Below, piece by piece: positions 44,489-52,482 of a DNA stretch of 64,000 bases; the first letter of the stretch is position 1, and every line of letters starts with the position of its first letter. The stretch is taken from NCBI RefSeq assembly GCF_000247605.1, contig NC_016894.1, positions 3,523,732 to 3,587,731 of the forward strand, read 5' to 3'. This DNA is from Acetobacterium woodii DSM 1030. Lineage in GTDB: Bacteria; Bacillota; Clostridia; Eubacteriales; Eubacteriaceae. The position numbers and the translations under genes were made by a program. Below the pieces are notes generated by a model. It did not search any database. It was not told the origin of the DNA and saw only the letters and a program-made list of their open reading frames with translations.

Positions 44489-45199
44489 CTACTTGTTTTT
44501 TATAATATTAATTAGTTGTATTAATGTCATAACTGATGCAATAATTAAAACACTAGCTGCTAAGATGAATATAAAAGGCACATTTAATATGCTATTAACA
44601 ATCACATCTTGTGAATAAAGTATAGAAAACACTGTTGAAAAAGTCGCTATAACAGCAGCAATCATTGCCATAAACTCGTTTATTGTCTTGTTTTTTTCTT
44701 CTATTCTAGCAACATTCTCGCTTATTCTCTTTTGAATTAACTCCTGAATATGATCTAATTCTGGCACTTCTGACTCCGAAGTAGTCTCCTCAGATATTGT
44801 AAATATTAAATCATAATATAAAACTTTTCTATCATGTGAGATAAATGTTGTCTCCATAACTTTCAATAATATCAATTGGCAAAACTCATTAACATTGTAG
44901 ATATCTTTTAAAAGAACATTTTGTTTTAACGCTACTGAGTTAATAATTGTTTGGATTAATTTTTTATTTAAACCTTTATTTATATCTTCATCTTTGTTAC
45001 AATATGAAAGCTCCTCAGCAAATAATCTCAATATATAATCATTTGCATATTTTACTTTTTCTCTATATTCATTATCTACTTTACGTTCACTCGCTTTTTT
45101 TGTGAAAAATGCAATAATTCTACTTATTCCCCACCCCACCAACATTGTAATCAGACCAGTACAAATGCCTATAAACCAATCATTATTAAAAATACCCAT
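44489..45199 (-). CDS. Membrane protein of unknown function at the prophage end
   Basis: The start at 45199 (MGIFNNDWFIGICTG) has GGAGG seven bases upstream. The longer frame from 45316 adds a poor N-terminus. The 236-residue product has one N-terminal membrane span (about 8-28), a charged helical middle (about 35-175), and two C-terminal spans (about 177-195 and 203-227). No family is recognised. It lies next to the methylase and the presumed attachment region, the place where phages often carry non-essential cargo genes. It is notably AT-rich compared with its neighbours. A host-protection role is conceivable but unsupported. Confidence 0.6.
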   Translation of the reverse strand: MGIFNNDWFIGICTGLITMLVGWGISRIIAFFTKKASERKVDNEYREKVKYANDYILRLFAEELSYCNKDEDINKGLNKKLIQTIINSVALKQNVLLKDIYNVNEFCQLILLKVMETTFISHDRKVLYYDLIFTISEETTSESEVPELDHIQELIQKRISENVARIEEKNKTINEFMAMIAAVIATFSTVFSILYSQDVIVNSILNVPFIFILAASVLIIASVMTLIQLINIIKNK

Positions 45200-45345
45200 A
45201 AGTAATCCTCCAGAAAAACATATGAATATCTTAGCATAAAAAAATGATACTTCAAAGAGTAAAAATACACTCCCAAAAGAGTCGCCAACATTATCCCCAT
45301 ATTTAAAAGCCCACACCGCTAGGCCCTTTAATATAAGGTAATCTC

Positions 45346-46101
45346 TTAATAATTCGTGATTATTACTTCTTTGTATTCTTTATCTTTGTCACTATATCTC
45401 TCAAGCAGCGAATTTCTCCGGCTGATTTCAATCAGGTTGAAGTCCTGGTACAATTCCCGAACAAAATCATCATTGTTATAACTCAGTATAAACTTTCCTC
45501 TGATTTCTTTCAAGCAATCTCTCAATCTTATATGATCCGTATCTCCGAAGCCAATTTGATAATATTTTTCTGTCCCATGATAAGGTGGATCGAGATAAAA
45601 AAGCGCACCGGGCCGATCATGAACTTTAATGATCCGCTCAAAGTCTCTGTTTTCGATCACCACACCATTTAGCCGATCACTGATCTCACTCAGATAGTCT
45701 GTGCTTTTATTGAGGTTCTTCTTTGTCCCTCCATAGGTCTTTCTATCGGCCCCATATGATGTTTTGATGATCATAAAATACCGTCCTGCACGTTGAATAT
45801 CGGTTAATCCACGCATATCCAATTGAGCTTTGAAGTCGTCGAAAAACTCCCGGGAATTGAGGACACAGGATATTTCCTTCTTAACTTCATCCGGGTGAAA
45901 CTTCACGCATCGGAATAAATTGGCCAGTTGTCCATCATAATCATTATAAATTTCCAGATTTGCATGCTTATCTTTTGCAAAAAGCACCCATCCGGCCCCG
46001 CCAAAGACTTCAATGTATCGATCAAAGTCATTTGGAAACATTTCAATTATTGTTTTTCTTAACAGGCGTTTCCCGCCAATCCATGGTATAAAACTATTCA
46101 T
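45346..46101 (-). CDS. DNA adenine N6-methyltransferase (D12/Dam class)
   Basis: This 251-residue enzyme has the D12-class motifs: IPWIGGKRLLRK at the N-terminus, the AdoMet-binding YIEVFGGAGWVLFAK, and the catalytic FYLDPPYHGTEKYY (DPPY, about residue 176). FILSYNNDDF follows. It should methylate adenine in a short duplex target; GATC is common in this class but cannot be read from the sequence. No partner restriction endonuclease is adjacent, so it looks like an orphan phage methylase used against host restriction or for regulation. It lies after the lysis genes. Confidence 0.9.
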   Translation of the reverse strand: MNSFIPWIGGKRLLRKTIIEMFPNDFDRYIEVFGGAGWVLFAKDKHANLEIYNDYDGQLANLFRCVKFHPDEVKKEISCVLNSREFFDDFKAQLDMRGLTDIQRAGRYFMIIKTSYGADRKTYGGTKKNLNKSTDYLSEISDRLNGVVIENRDFERIIKVHDRPGALFYLDPPYHGTEKYYQIGFGDTDHIRLRDCLKEIRGKFILSYNNDDFVRELYQDFNLIEISRRNSLLERYSDKDKEYKEVIITNY

Positions 46102-46124
46102 TTTTCCTCCTAAATACTAAATAT

Positions 46125-46142
46125 GGCCACCCGAAGGTGGCC
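46125..46142. repeat. GGCCACC hairpin between endolysin and methylase genes
   Basis: GGCCACC and GGTGGCC flank a four-base loop (CGAA on plus, TTCG on minus), giving a very stable small hairpin. No T-run follows, so it is a pause or processing structure rather than a clear terminator. Confidence 0.55.
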
Positions 46143-46237
46143 GTGAAACTTACTTGACAAATTTTCGGTCAAGATCATTGTATTTTCGATATCAAAACGT
46201 CAAGACTTGCAGATATCTTAAAACCAATCGTCAATTC

Positions 46238-47155
46238 TTAGGCAGCTTGCTGACAATAAACGCCGCATCCTGGTGGTTCAAGATGGGTGAATTGATCAAT
46301 CTCATAATACCTTGCGCCGCATCCCGTCAAGTTATTGGCAACGACAGCCACCTCATAAGCACTGTGACCAGGAACAACAATGTCAACTGCTTGCCATGTT
46401 GTGTGATAAGATCCCGGAATCCCACCCCAATGATCATTACAATCCTGACAACGGATCATCGAAGTAACAATAACCTGGCTACCAAAATACTCTCTAACCT
46501 TATCTAAAATATCGATTAGATACGGCGCATTTTGGTTTTTTAGATCTTGTTCCGGATACCCATCGCACCAACCGAATCCGTATTTCCAAGGAGGGCAATC
46601 ACACGACAACTCTTTCCATGAAAAATATTTTCCCGCCATATTTTTATTAACGACCGGATCGGCTGCAGGAGGCGCGACATATTCGACGAAACCAACAACA
46701 CCATCCGTTTTTAGACTGACACCTTTCGCAAAAACCATGATCCGGATCGCTTCAGCCTGAAGATCAAATCCAACCGTTCCGGCCAGTTCGCCACCACTCA
46801 TCCAATTCATCCAGCCTCGGTTTTGAACATGAACCTGAATCCAGATTTCATACTTGTCTGAATCAGCGCCGGATAATTGTAACTGAATCGCCTGCAGAGA
46901 TAAACCCTCGCCTACGGTTCCGCAAATTTCGCCATCATAGACCGGATCGAGCCAGCCTTTATTTTTTACATGTGCCCGGCACATAACATGGAGATCCACG
47001 CCTTCGGGTAGTTCCAGTTTGCAGGTAAAAGCTTCTAATCGTTTATTTTGGCCAGTCGTGCCAGCATCCACACCATTTCTTACTTCGGGTCCCCAGCCAT
47101 CATTCTGGACATGGGGCGCGTAAATGGTATTAACATCAAATAGTTTGTTACTCAT
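46238..47155 (-). CDS. Phage endolysin: ChW-type repeats plus M15-like peptidase domain
   Basis: The start at 47155 (MSNKLFDVNTIYAPHV) has GGTGG upstream; the longer form from 47170 is less likely. The 305-residue product carries three ChW-type repeats in residues 10-145, for example NDGWGPEVRNGVDAGTTGQ and NRGWMNWMSGGELAGTVG. A linker leads to a C-terminal peptidase domain (about 172-300). This contains VIVTSMIRCQDCNDHWGG, SYHTTWQAVDIVV and FTHLEPPGCG, a His/Asp arrangement like peptidase M15 DD-carboxypeptidases. It should cut peptidoglycan peptides at lysis, with the ChW repeats directing it to the wall. It overlaps the holin gene by eight bases. Confidence 0.85.
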   Translation of the reverse strand: MSNKLFDVNTIYAPHVQNDGWGPEVRNGVDAGTTGQNKRLEAFTCKLELPEGVDLHVMCRAHVKNKGWLDPVYDGEICGTVGEGLSLQAIQLQLSGADSDKYEIWIQVHVQNRGWMNWMSGGELAGTVGFDLQAEAIRIMVFAKGVSLKTDGVVGFVEYVAPPAADPVVNKNMAGKYFSWKELSCDCPPWKYGFGWCDGYPEQDLKNQNAPYLIDILDKVREYFGSQVIVTSMIRCQDCNDHWGGIPGSYHTTWQAVDIVVPGHSAYEVAVVANNLTGCGARYYEIDQFTHLEPPGCGVYCQQAA

Positions 47156-47582
47156 TTTTTCCACCTTCACTTTCTGTTTCTGTCTTATCCCCGATTTGCT
47201 TCAATGCTTTTTTCAATATGTCAGGAATAGGAACCCCTAAATTTCCGGCGTTTTCTAATAAACTTAATCCTTCATTTGCAATAAAAAGCAAGCACACAAT
47301 ATTTTTAAAATACGCCCCTCCTTGACCGGTTGCCATATCGATCTGAACCGCTGTCATGACAACGAACAACTCAGCAATCTTCTTAAACAGGCCTTTGAGC
47401 CCGATCGCAGATGAAAGTGTTTTTGTTACGTAAGCAACCATCAGACCGGTAATATAATCAATCGCCATTAAAGTCACTAATACGCACATCAAAACGTCCC
47501 ATCCTCCAAATAACCATGTTAGAAAGCCAACTACTGCCGTGAAAATCCCCGATAAAATCGGGCTGTCAACTAAATATCTCAT
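47148..47582 (-). CDS. Phage holin (toxin secretion/phage lysis holin family)
   Basis: From the ATG at 47582 (MRYLVDSPILSG; AAAGGATGAAGT upstream) the product has 144 residues. It has hydrophobic spans at about 8-25, 28-47 and 60-80, plus LLFIANEGLSLLENAGNLGVPIPDIL, a conserved segment of the phage_holin_4 family. The tail is charged (ETESEGGKNE). It makes membrane lesions that release the endolysin. It lies directly upstream of and overlaps the endolysin gene, the standard lysis cassette order. The longer ORF from 47612 remains possible. Confidence 0.85.
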   Translation of the reverse strand: MRYLVDSPILSGIFTAVVGFLTWLFGGWDVLMCVLVTLMAIDYITGLMVAYVTKTLSSAIGLKGLFKKIAELFVVMTAVQIDMATGQGGAYFKNIVCLLFIANEGLSLLENAGNLGVPIPDILKKALKQIGDKTETESEGGKNE

Positions 47583-47681
47583 TACTTCATCCTTTCTTTT
47601 TCTCTTGTTCAATTGTCACCAAGACCCCTACCGCCGCCCAATCTATAGTCACAAACCGTCCCTGAGCAATAAAAAAACAGC

Positions 47682-47834
47682 CTAAGCTGCTGCGTTGAGT
47701 AAATCAACCAGTTCCGTGTATTCTTCCTGGGTTATTCGGTTATTCAACAGGAACACGTCAAGTTTTACCATCATCGCTTCTTTTGTTCCGTATCGCCCAT
47801 TATTAATTACTGTTTTACAGTATGTGCAAGTCAT
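47682..47834 (-). CDS. Small phage protein, XkdX-like (50 aa)
   Basis: This short ORF begins MTCTYCKTVINNGRYGT and ends with the helix NNRITQEEYTELVDLL. The helix-turn ITQEEYxEL near the C-terminus is typical of XkdX-type small proteins, coded between tail-fibre and holin genes in Gram-positive prophages. AGGAGGTGAGAG sits just before the start, a near-perfect ribosome site. A CxxC pair near the N-terminus may bind metal. Function is not established. Confidence 0.65.
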   Translation of the reverse strand: MTCTYCKTVINNGRYGTKEAMMVKLDVFLLNNRITQEEYTELVDLLNAAA

Positions 47835-47850
47835 TTCTCTCACCTCCTTT

Positions 47851-48183
47851 CTATAATCCTAGTTCGATATTGGATAATCTAAAATCTAAATCAACCATAT
47901 ATTCTGCTGTTGAGTCCTCAATGATTTCAATTTTTTTCTCAATCGGAATATATGGCTTATATCCTCCATCTTTTACAAAACCATCTGATGGGGTGTATTT
48001 ATAATATCCTGGTTTTACATACTCTGGTACAACCCCAACGTCATGCAACAAAAAACTCCCATTATTTGGAATAATGCACTCTGACCCGCCAACTTCTTTT
48101 ACCAATGTCCCATTTGATACTTCAATTGCTTCTGAGCATATCGATACAATTGCGTTTGTCTCTGAACTTGTTACTATAATCAT
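47851..48183 (-). CDS. Hypothetical phage protein after tail-fibre gene (110 aa)
   Basis: This is a small soluble protein with a beta-rich first half (SSETNAIVSICSEAIEVSNG), a PGYYKYTPSDGF segment and a helical end. It lies four bases after the presumed fibre gene and before the XkdX-like gene, a position usually held by fibre-associated or chaperone proteins. No family recognised. Confidence 0.65.
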   Translation of the reverse strand: MIIVTSSETNAIVSICSEAIEVSNGTLVKEVGGSECIIPNNGSFLLHDVGVVPEYVKPGYYKYTPSDGFVKDGGYKPYIPIEKKIEIIEDSTAEYMVDLDFRLSNIELGL

Positions 48184-48186
48184 TAT

Positions 48187-49479
48187 TTATAACCCTCCTG
48201 TCAATTTTATTACTTTTATGTTTTGCAATGAAGAACCACCGCTTTTTGCTACCGCATTACATTTTTCAATCATGCTACTTGTTCGTCCATACTCTTCAAT
48301 TTTAGCAACTTTTGAATATAGGTAATAATAGTTACTATCCATAAGAAACAAATCTGCAATTTTAGTCGTTCTTCTTAGAAGTTTACTCATTCCGACGGTG
48401 GCAATATTTAATAAATATGTGCTAAACTCTTGTTGAAAAAAACCATACGCTATGTTAATCAAAGCCATCGATGGATAATTATTGGATTGTTTTGCATAGG
48501 TCATTAGTATTTTTGTATCAGACAGCGCTACGCATGAAAGACGACTTGCATAAGCGTCAGTAGCAAATGAATCGGTCGAAATATAAGTAGCAGTCGAAGC
48601 GCCATCATTAATCGTTATTTTAAAAACCGACATTTTCCCAGTTTCTACTGTAAAAAAAGCATATACCAAACTGTCTGACATAAACACTGGCGACCATTGT
48701 GATGAGGTAGCAGATACTAATAACGTAACGGTTGTGCTGGTTAACGTAGCTCCTATCAATGTTAAAAAACAATATGCCACATAACCTGCTCTATTACCCA
48801 ATAACAATATTTTACCGGATTGCATTTTTCTTAAACGTATATTTGTCATGGGATAACTTGAGTCAATATTTACCGTACCACCTCGGGCTAAAACGTTATT
48901 TCCTGATATAGTCAAAACTACTCCGAAAAATGCTGAACCAGAATAAAAAAATACAATAACGTGGGTTGAATCATAAACAGAAATTCCTTGAATATAGTCT
49001 GAAGAACTTGCTGTAAATGAATAATGAGAACCTACTGTTATTGCTGTTCCGTTAAAACTCATTAACACAACATATTTTTGTTGCGAAGTTAACGAGTAAC
49101 AAAAGACCACCTGTGTATCTGAAACTTTTTCTAAAAAAATTGTTTGATCTGCAACATTTGAACTTGCTTTAATTGGTGTTGGTGTTATATTGGAAAGCGT
49201 ACCATCGCTATTTATTTGAACTACAATCGCATAATGATAAAAATCAGTGCGATTAGTGTAAACAACAAAAATCTTGTTATCTGTTAATTTAACTGCTTCA
49301 ATAGCCTGTATTGTTATGCCAGTTCCCAAAGGATTAGAAGACGACGTCGCAACAGCGCTTCTAACAAATTCCACAAAATCACCTTTGGCAATAGTTTGCT
49401 CGGACATAATAATGCAATCAGCTTCAACCCCATTTATTTTCAATCCTCCACTCTGCCCGTTTAATCTCGCTCTACCCAT
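48187..49479 (-). CDS. Phage tail-fibre/adhesin-like beta-repeat protein
   Basis: The 430-residue product starts with a GQSGGLKINGVEADCIIMSEQTI segment like fibre attachment regions. It then has repeated beta blades of about 50 residues (KIFVVYTNRT, QVVFCYSLTS, HVIVFFYSGS, KILLLGNRAG, LVYAFFTVE, KILMTYAKQS), consistent with a beta-propeller or beta-prism. That suggests receptor binding. The gene is notably T/A-rich and unlike its tail neighbours in base use, as expected for a host-range module swapped by recombination. Exact function is inferred from position and pattern. Confidence 0.65.
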   Translation of the reverse strand: MGRARLNGQSGGLKINGVEADCIIMSEQTIAKGDFVEFVRSAVATSSSNPLGTGITIQAIEAVKLTDNKIFVVYTNRTDFYHYAIVVQINSDGTLSNITPTPIKASSNVADQTIFLEKVSDTQVVFCYSLTSQQKYVVLMSFNGTAITVGSHYSFTASSSDYIQGISVYDSTHVIVFFYSGSAFFGVVLTISGNNVLARGGTVNIDSSYPMTNIRLRKMQSGKILLLGNRAGYVAYCFLTLIGATLTSTTVTLLVSATSSQWSPVFMSDSLVYAFFTVETGKMSVFKITINDGASTATYISTDSFATDAYASRLSCVALSDTKILMTYAKQSNNYPSMALINIAYGFFQQEFSTYLLNIATVGMSKLLRRTTKIADLFLMDSNYYYLYSKVAKIEEYGRTSSMIEKCNAVAKSGGSSLQNIKVIKLTGGL

Positions 49480-49480
49480 A

Positions 49481-50509
49481 CTAACCCCCTATCAATTCTA
49501 CATTAATTGCCGTTGTCGGTATTTCTTCTAAACAGGTGACTGTCATCGTATCCGTCGTACAATCAATGTAAGATATCGTGTTCCATGCTTCTTTTTCCAG
49601 TAAAGCAGTTGCTACTGTTGCTGAATAAATCGGGTTGACGTCGGGTCTCGAATCAGTCAGCCCAGAAACTGTAACGGAGACCGAATAAGGTGCGGTACTA
49701 CTCCATCCTGTTGTAGGTATGATTGACGTTAATAGCCTTTCCTGAAGATCAAGTCGTGTGTCAAGCGACGCAATATCAGCCGTATGATTGCTGATCGATG
49801 TTTCAGCTATTGTCATCCGATCAATCAAATCATTTATTTTATTTAATAAATTCGCGGCTGTGTTCTCATCTAATGTATCCTGTAAATCTGCAAACCAGGT
49901 ATTGAAACTACTTTGAAATGCTGATAACATTACCGCAATATCTGTTGTTGCATCGTCAACCGTTTCCAAATACCACGCCTGATACTGATTAAATAACGTC
50001 GTCGTATCAACCTGATCAAACAAACCATGCACAATCCCACAATATGCCGTATTTAACCTCAAATCTGTTATATTAGCTTGTGAGATACTCACCGCACCAT
50101 TTACAATGTAAATATCCGCCAACCCTAACTCATAGGCATCCGCATCCCGCTGCAATGCCGGAGCTGCTGGTGAACTGGCAAATGATCCTTTTATTACTTT
50201 ACTGTAGGTGTCACGCTCTAAAGTTATATCACTTACAACAATGCGGTCAATTCTTTTTAAAACGCCATCTGCTATATCAAGCGTAATGACCTTATCCGCC
50301 GTATTTTCATAAAACACGCCATTGACCCACGCTTTTCCGGCCTTAACCGTCACCGTCATGTCGCCATTAGCAATTACCTGCAAATTAGTACTCGGATTCG
50401 GATAGACACCATTGCCGATAAAGCTCCCTAAAAATCGTGACCAAAAATCAGCCTTGTATCGCCGGTCCCCATTCGCTGAATTATGAAACCCACTAATTTC
50501 TCCCATCAA
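49481..50509 (-). CDS. Phage baseplate/tail-fibre protein
   Basis: This 342-residue protein begins MMGEISGFHNSANGDRRYKA. A domain containing VIANGDMTVTVKAGKAWVNGVFYEN and RIDRIVVSDITLERDTY follows, a pattern common at the base of siphoviral fibres. A helical coiled stretch (about 195-250) is followed by a C-terminal beta domain (TGWSSTAPYSVSVTVSGL). It probably joins the fibre to the baseplate. It lies between the Gp37-like tail protein gene and the adhesin-like gene, with a one-base gap to the latter. Confidence 0.75.
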   Translation of the reverse strand: MMGEISGFHNSANGDRRYKADFWSRFLGSFIGNGVYPNPSTNLQVIANGDMTVTVKAGKAWVNGVFYENTADKVITLDIADGVLKRIDRIVVSDITLERDTYSKVIKGSFASSPAAPALQRDADAYELGLADIYIVNGAVSISQANITDLRLNTAYCGIVHGLFDQVDTTTLFNQYQAWYLETVDDATTDIAVMLSAFQSSFNTWFADLQDTLDENTAANLLNKINDLIDRMTIAETSISNHTADIASLDTRLDLQERLLTSIIPTTGWSSTAPYSVSVTVSGLTDSRPDVNPIYSATVATALLEKEAWNTISYIDCTTDTMTVTCLEEIPTTAINVELIGG

Positions 50510-50519
50510 ACCACCCCTT

Positions 50520-51608
50520 TCATAATAGTTTTATTTTCTGTGCAATTGTCCGGGGCATCTCTTTCCCGAAGACAATATTTACTTCCATACCTTTTTCTTC
50601 ATACACTTCTTCAATTTCATTGATCCGGCTATCAATAGCAATCCCCCATTTTCTTGACAAACACGTCACAATATCACCAAGATCAAAATCCATTTTGTAT
50701 CGTAAATTCGAATTCAGGTTTATGCCATTCTCAAAGGTCTGCACCTTTTTGGTATCGGTGAGCGTTTCATTTCCTTTACTGGCTAATAAAGCGTTGTACT
50801 CAGCCTCTGTCATAGCCACATTATTAACCATATTCGATAGGCCCTTCTGATCATTGAACACTTCAAAGCGATCCATACCGGTACCACTGCCAACAGTCAC
50901 AAGACGCCGATCAGCGTCTTCACCGATTCCTCCAACTAATACGACATTCTTGAAATCCATGATGCTGTCGGTATATTCCTGATCCAGAATATTGTCAAAT
51001 TCTTTGCTGAAAATGCACTGAGGATTAACCGTCTGGCTTGATGTCCGATCCAACCCTTGAAAGATTTCAAACTTTAATTTCTTTAATGACTTGTCAAATC
51101 GGACTCTATTTCCAAGTTCTGCTTCCATACATAATGCCTCAATTGTTTTAAGTAAGTTCTGGTAGGAAACCTGAAAATTGACATTACCAGCAAAATTGCC
51201 AAGATCACCAAGTATCAGCGTTTCAATAATGCGGTCTGAATCCGTAGGATTGATACAGTTTTTATCAACCAACGCCCGCATCGCCAGCTCATAAGTGGTA
51301 TTGAGAATTTCAGTTCCCCAAATGATGCGCCGATTCAGATAACCTTCTCCCAATTTCCCTTTGACAATCAGGTTTTCTTTTCCTTCTTCATCCTTTTTGA
51401 TATTTCGGTATTCGATGTAACCAACTTCATCGCTGTCATTCTTTCTGATGACATTGTCCTGGGCCAACAATAGGATATTTTCGACCGTAAATGGACAATG
51501 TAATTCAAATTCGCCACACTCAGAATAACGCCTTACCCAACGAAGGGAACCATAAGTATCCATAACATTCTGCAAAGCCAGCGCTTTATTGTAAATATAC
51601 AGCTCCAT
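50520..51608 (-). CDS. Siphovirus tail spike/Gp37-like protein
   Basis: The 362-residue protein starts MELYIYNKALALQNVMDTYGSLRWVRRYSECGEFELHCPF in outline, the beginning typical of ReqiPepy6 Gp37-like tail proteins of Gram-positive siphophages. It continues with DEVGYIEYRNIKKDEEGKE and KVGNERAD-like central beta structure. It ends with a domain carrying YKMDFDLGDIVTCLSRKWG. It forms part of the tail tip that contacts the cell. It lies one base after the distal tail protein gene. Confidence 0.8.
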   Translation of the reverse strand: MELYIYNKALALQNVMDTYGSLRWVRRYSECGEFELHCPFTVENILLLAQDNVIRKNDSDEVGYIEYRNIKKDEEGKENLIVKGKLGEGYLNRRIIWGTEILNTTYELAMRALVDKNCINPTDSDRIIETLILGDLGNFAGNVNFQVSYQNLLKTIEALCMEAELGNRVRFDKSLKKLKFEIFQGLDRTSSQTVNPQCIFSKEFDNILDQEYTDSIMDFKNVVLVGGIGEDADRRLVTVGSGTGMDRFEVFNDQKGLSNMVNNVAMTEAEYNALLASKGNETLTDTKKVQTFENGINLNSNLRYKMDFDLGDIVTCLSRKWGIAIDSRINEIEEVYEEKGMEVNIVFGKEMPRTIAQKIKLL

Positions 51609-51609
51609 C

Positions 51610-52473
51610 CTACACCCCCAGATAATTGTTGTAATGGTAGATGGTCACTTCCAGATTATCCAGTCCGGAATCGGCATCATAACGAAACAAGTTATCGCCT
51701 TTATCCAGCTGCAGGAAGGTTGAATCCTCATCGATGCTATAAAACGCATTGGTTTCCACGCCATTCAGCTTGCTAATAATCCGCTTATCCCCAAAATAGG
51801 TAGATATCGAAATCACTTCCCCGGCTGCCATGGTTTTCTTGATCTTAATAAATTCCCTGGTGTTGACATTAAAAAGCGACGGGTTAGTGAGCGTAGCCAA
51901 TGCCTTAAATTCAATGCGGATACCCGTTTCGACATCGCCATCATTCAAACAGTTCACAATCAGACTCGGTTCCCGGTGCCCGATCTCAATGCCGGTGTCC
52001 TCCGGGATCTCCAAATCAAATTCAAAGTCTCCTACCCACAAGGCAATTTCATCCCGGCTTTCCTGTAGATCCTTCCAGAATGGCTCATAGGCCGTTAGGT
52101 TAATCAGACCGGTACCGGACTTAATCGCATCTTTTAAGAATGGTATCTTTTCCGGAATGCATTTTATTTTTCGCTCTTTAAGATAATCGTTATAGACCAG
52201 GTAGCCCTGACCAAGCTTCGGGTTAAAAACCCGGTAGAGCTTTTCTTTGTACTGATTATATAAGCCAGATGTACTTGCGATAATCACAACCGTAAGATTT
52301 ACGTCTTTGGGATCTAGGGTGTTACCAAGATAGGTTTCCCCGTCCTGGCCAACACCTTTGAAATTATAATTATTGACACCCTGACTTTCTTCAAATTTCT
52401 GCAAAATAAAAGGGGCTGAATTACCAAAAAGCAACTCTTCCCCTAAGGAATTGATGTATTTTATTTTCCGCAT
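51610..52473 (-). CDS. Distal tail protein (siphovirus phage-tail family)
   Basis: The 287-residue protein has the Dit-like N-terminus MRKIKYINSLGEELLFGNSA and the conserved LNLTVVI-type strand (KDVNLTVVIIASTSG). YLVYNDYLKERKIKCIPE lies in the N-terminal ring domain. The C-terminal half has a galectin-like beta pattern. It should form the hub linking tail tube and tip. It sits between tape-measure and tail-spike genes, the standard order. Confidence 0.8.
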   Translation of the reverse strand: MRKIKYINSLGEELLFGNSAPFILQKFEESQGVNNYNFKGVGQDGETYLGNTLDPKDVNLTVVIIASTSGLYNQYKEKLYRVFNPKLGQGYLVYNDYLKERKIKCIPEKIPFLKDAIKSGTGLINLTAYEPFWKDLQESRDEIALWVGDFEFDLEIPEDTGIEIGHREPSLIVNCLNDGDVETGIRIEFKALATLTNPSLFNVNTREFIKIKKTMAAGEVISISTYFGDKRIISKLNGVETNAFYSIDEDSTFLQLDKGDNLFRYDADSGLDNLEVTIYHYNNYLGV

Positions 52474-52482
52474 TCCAGCCTC

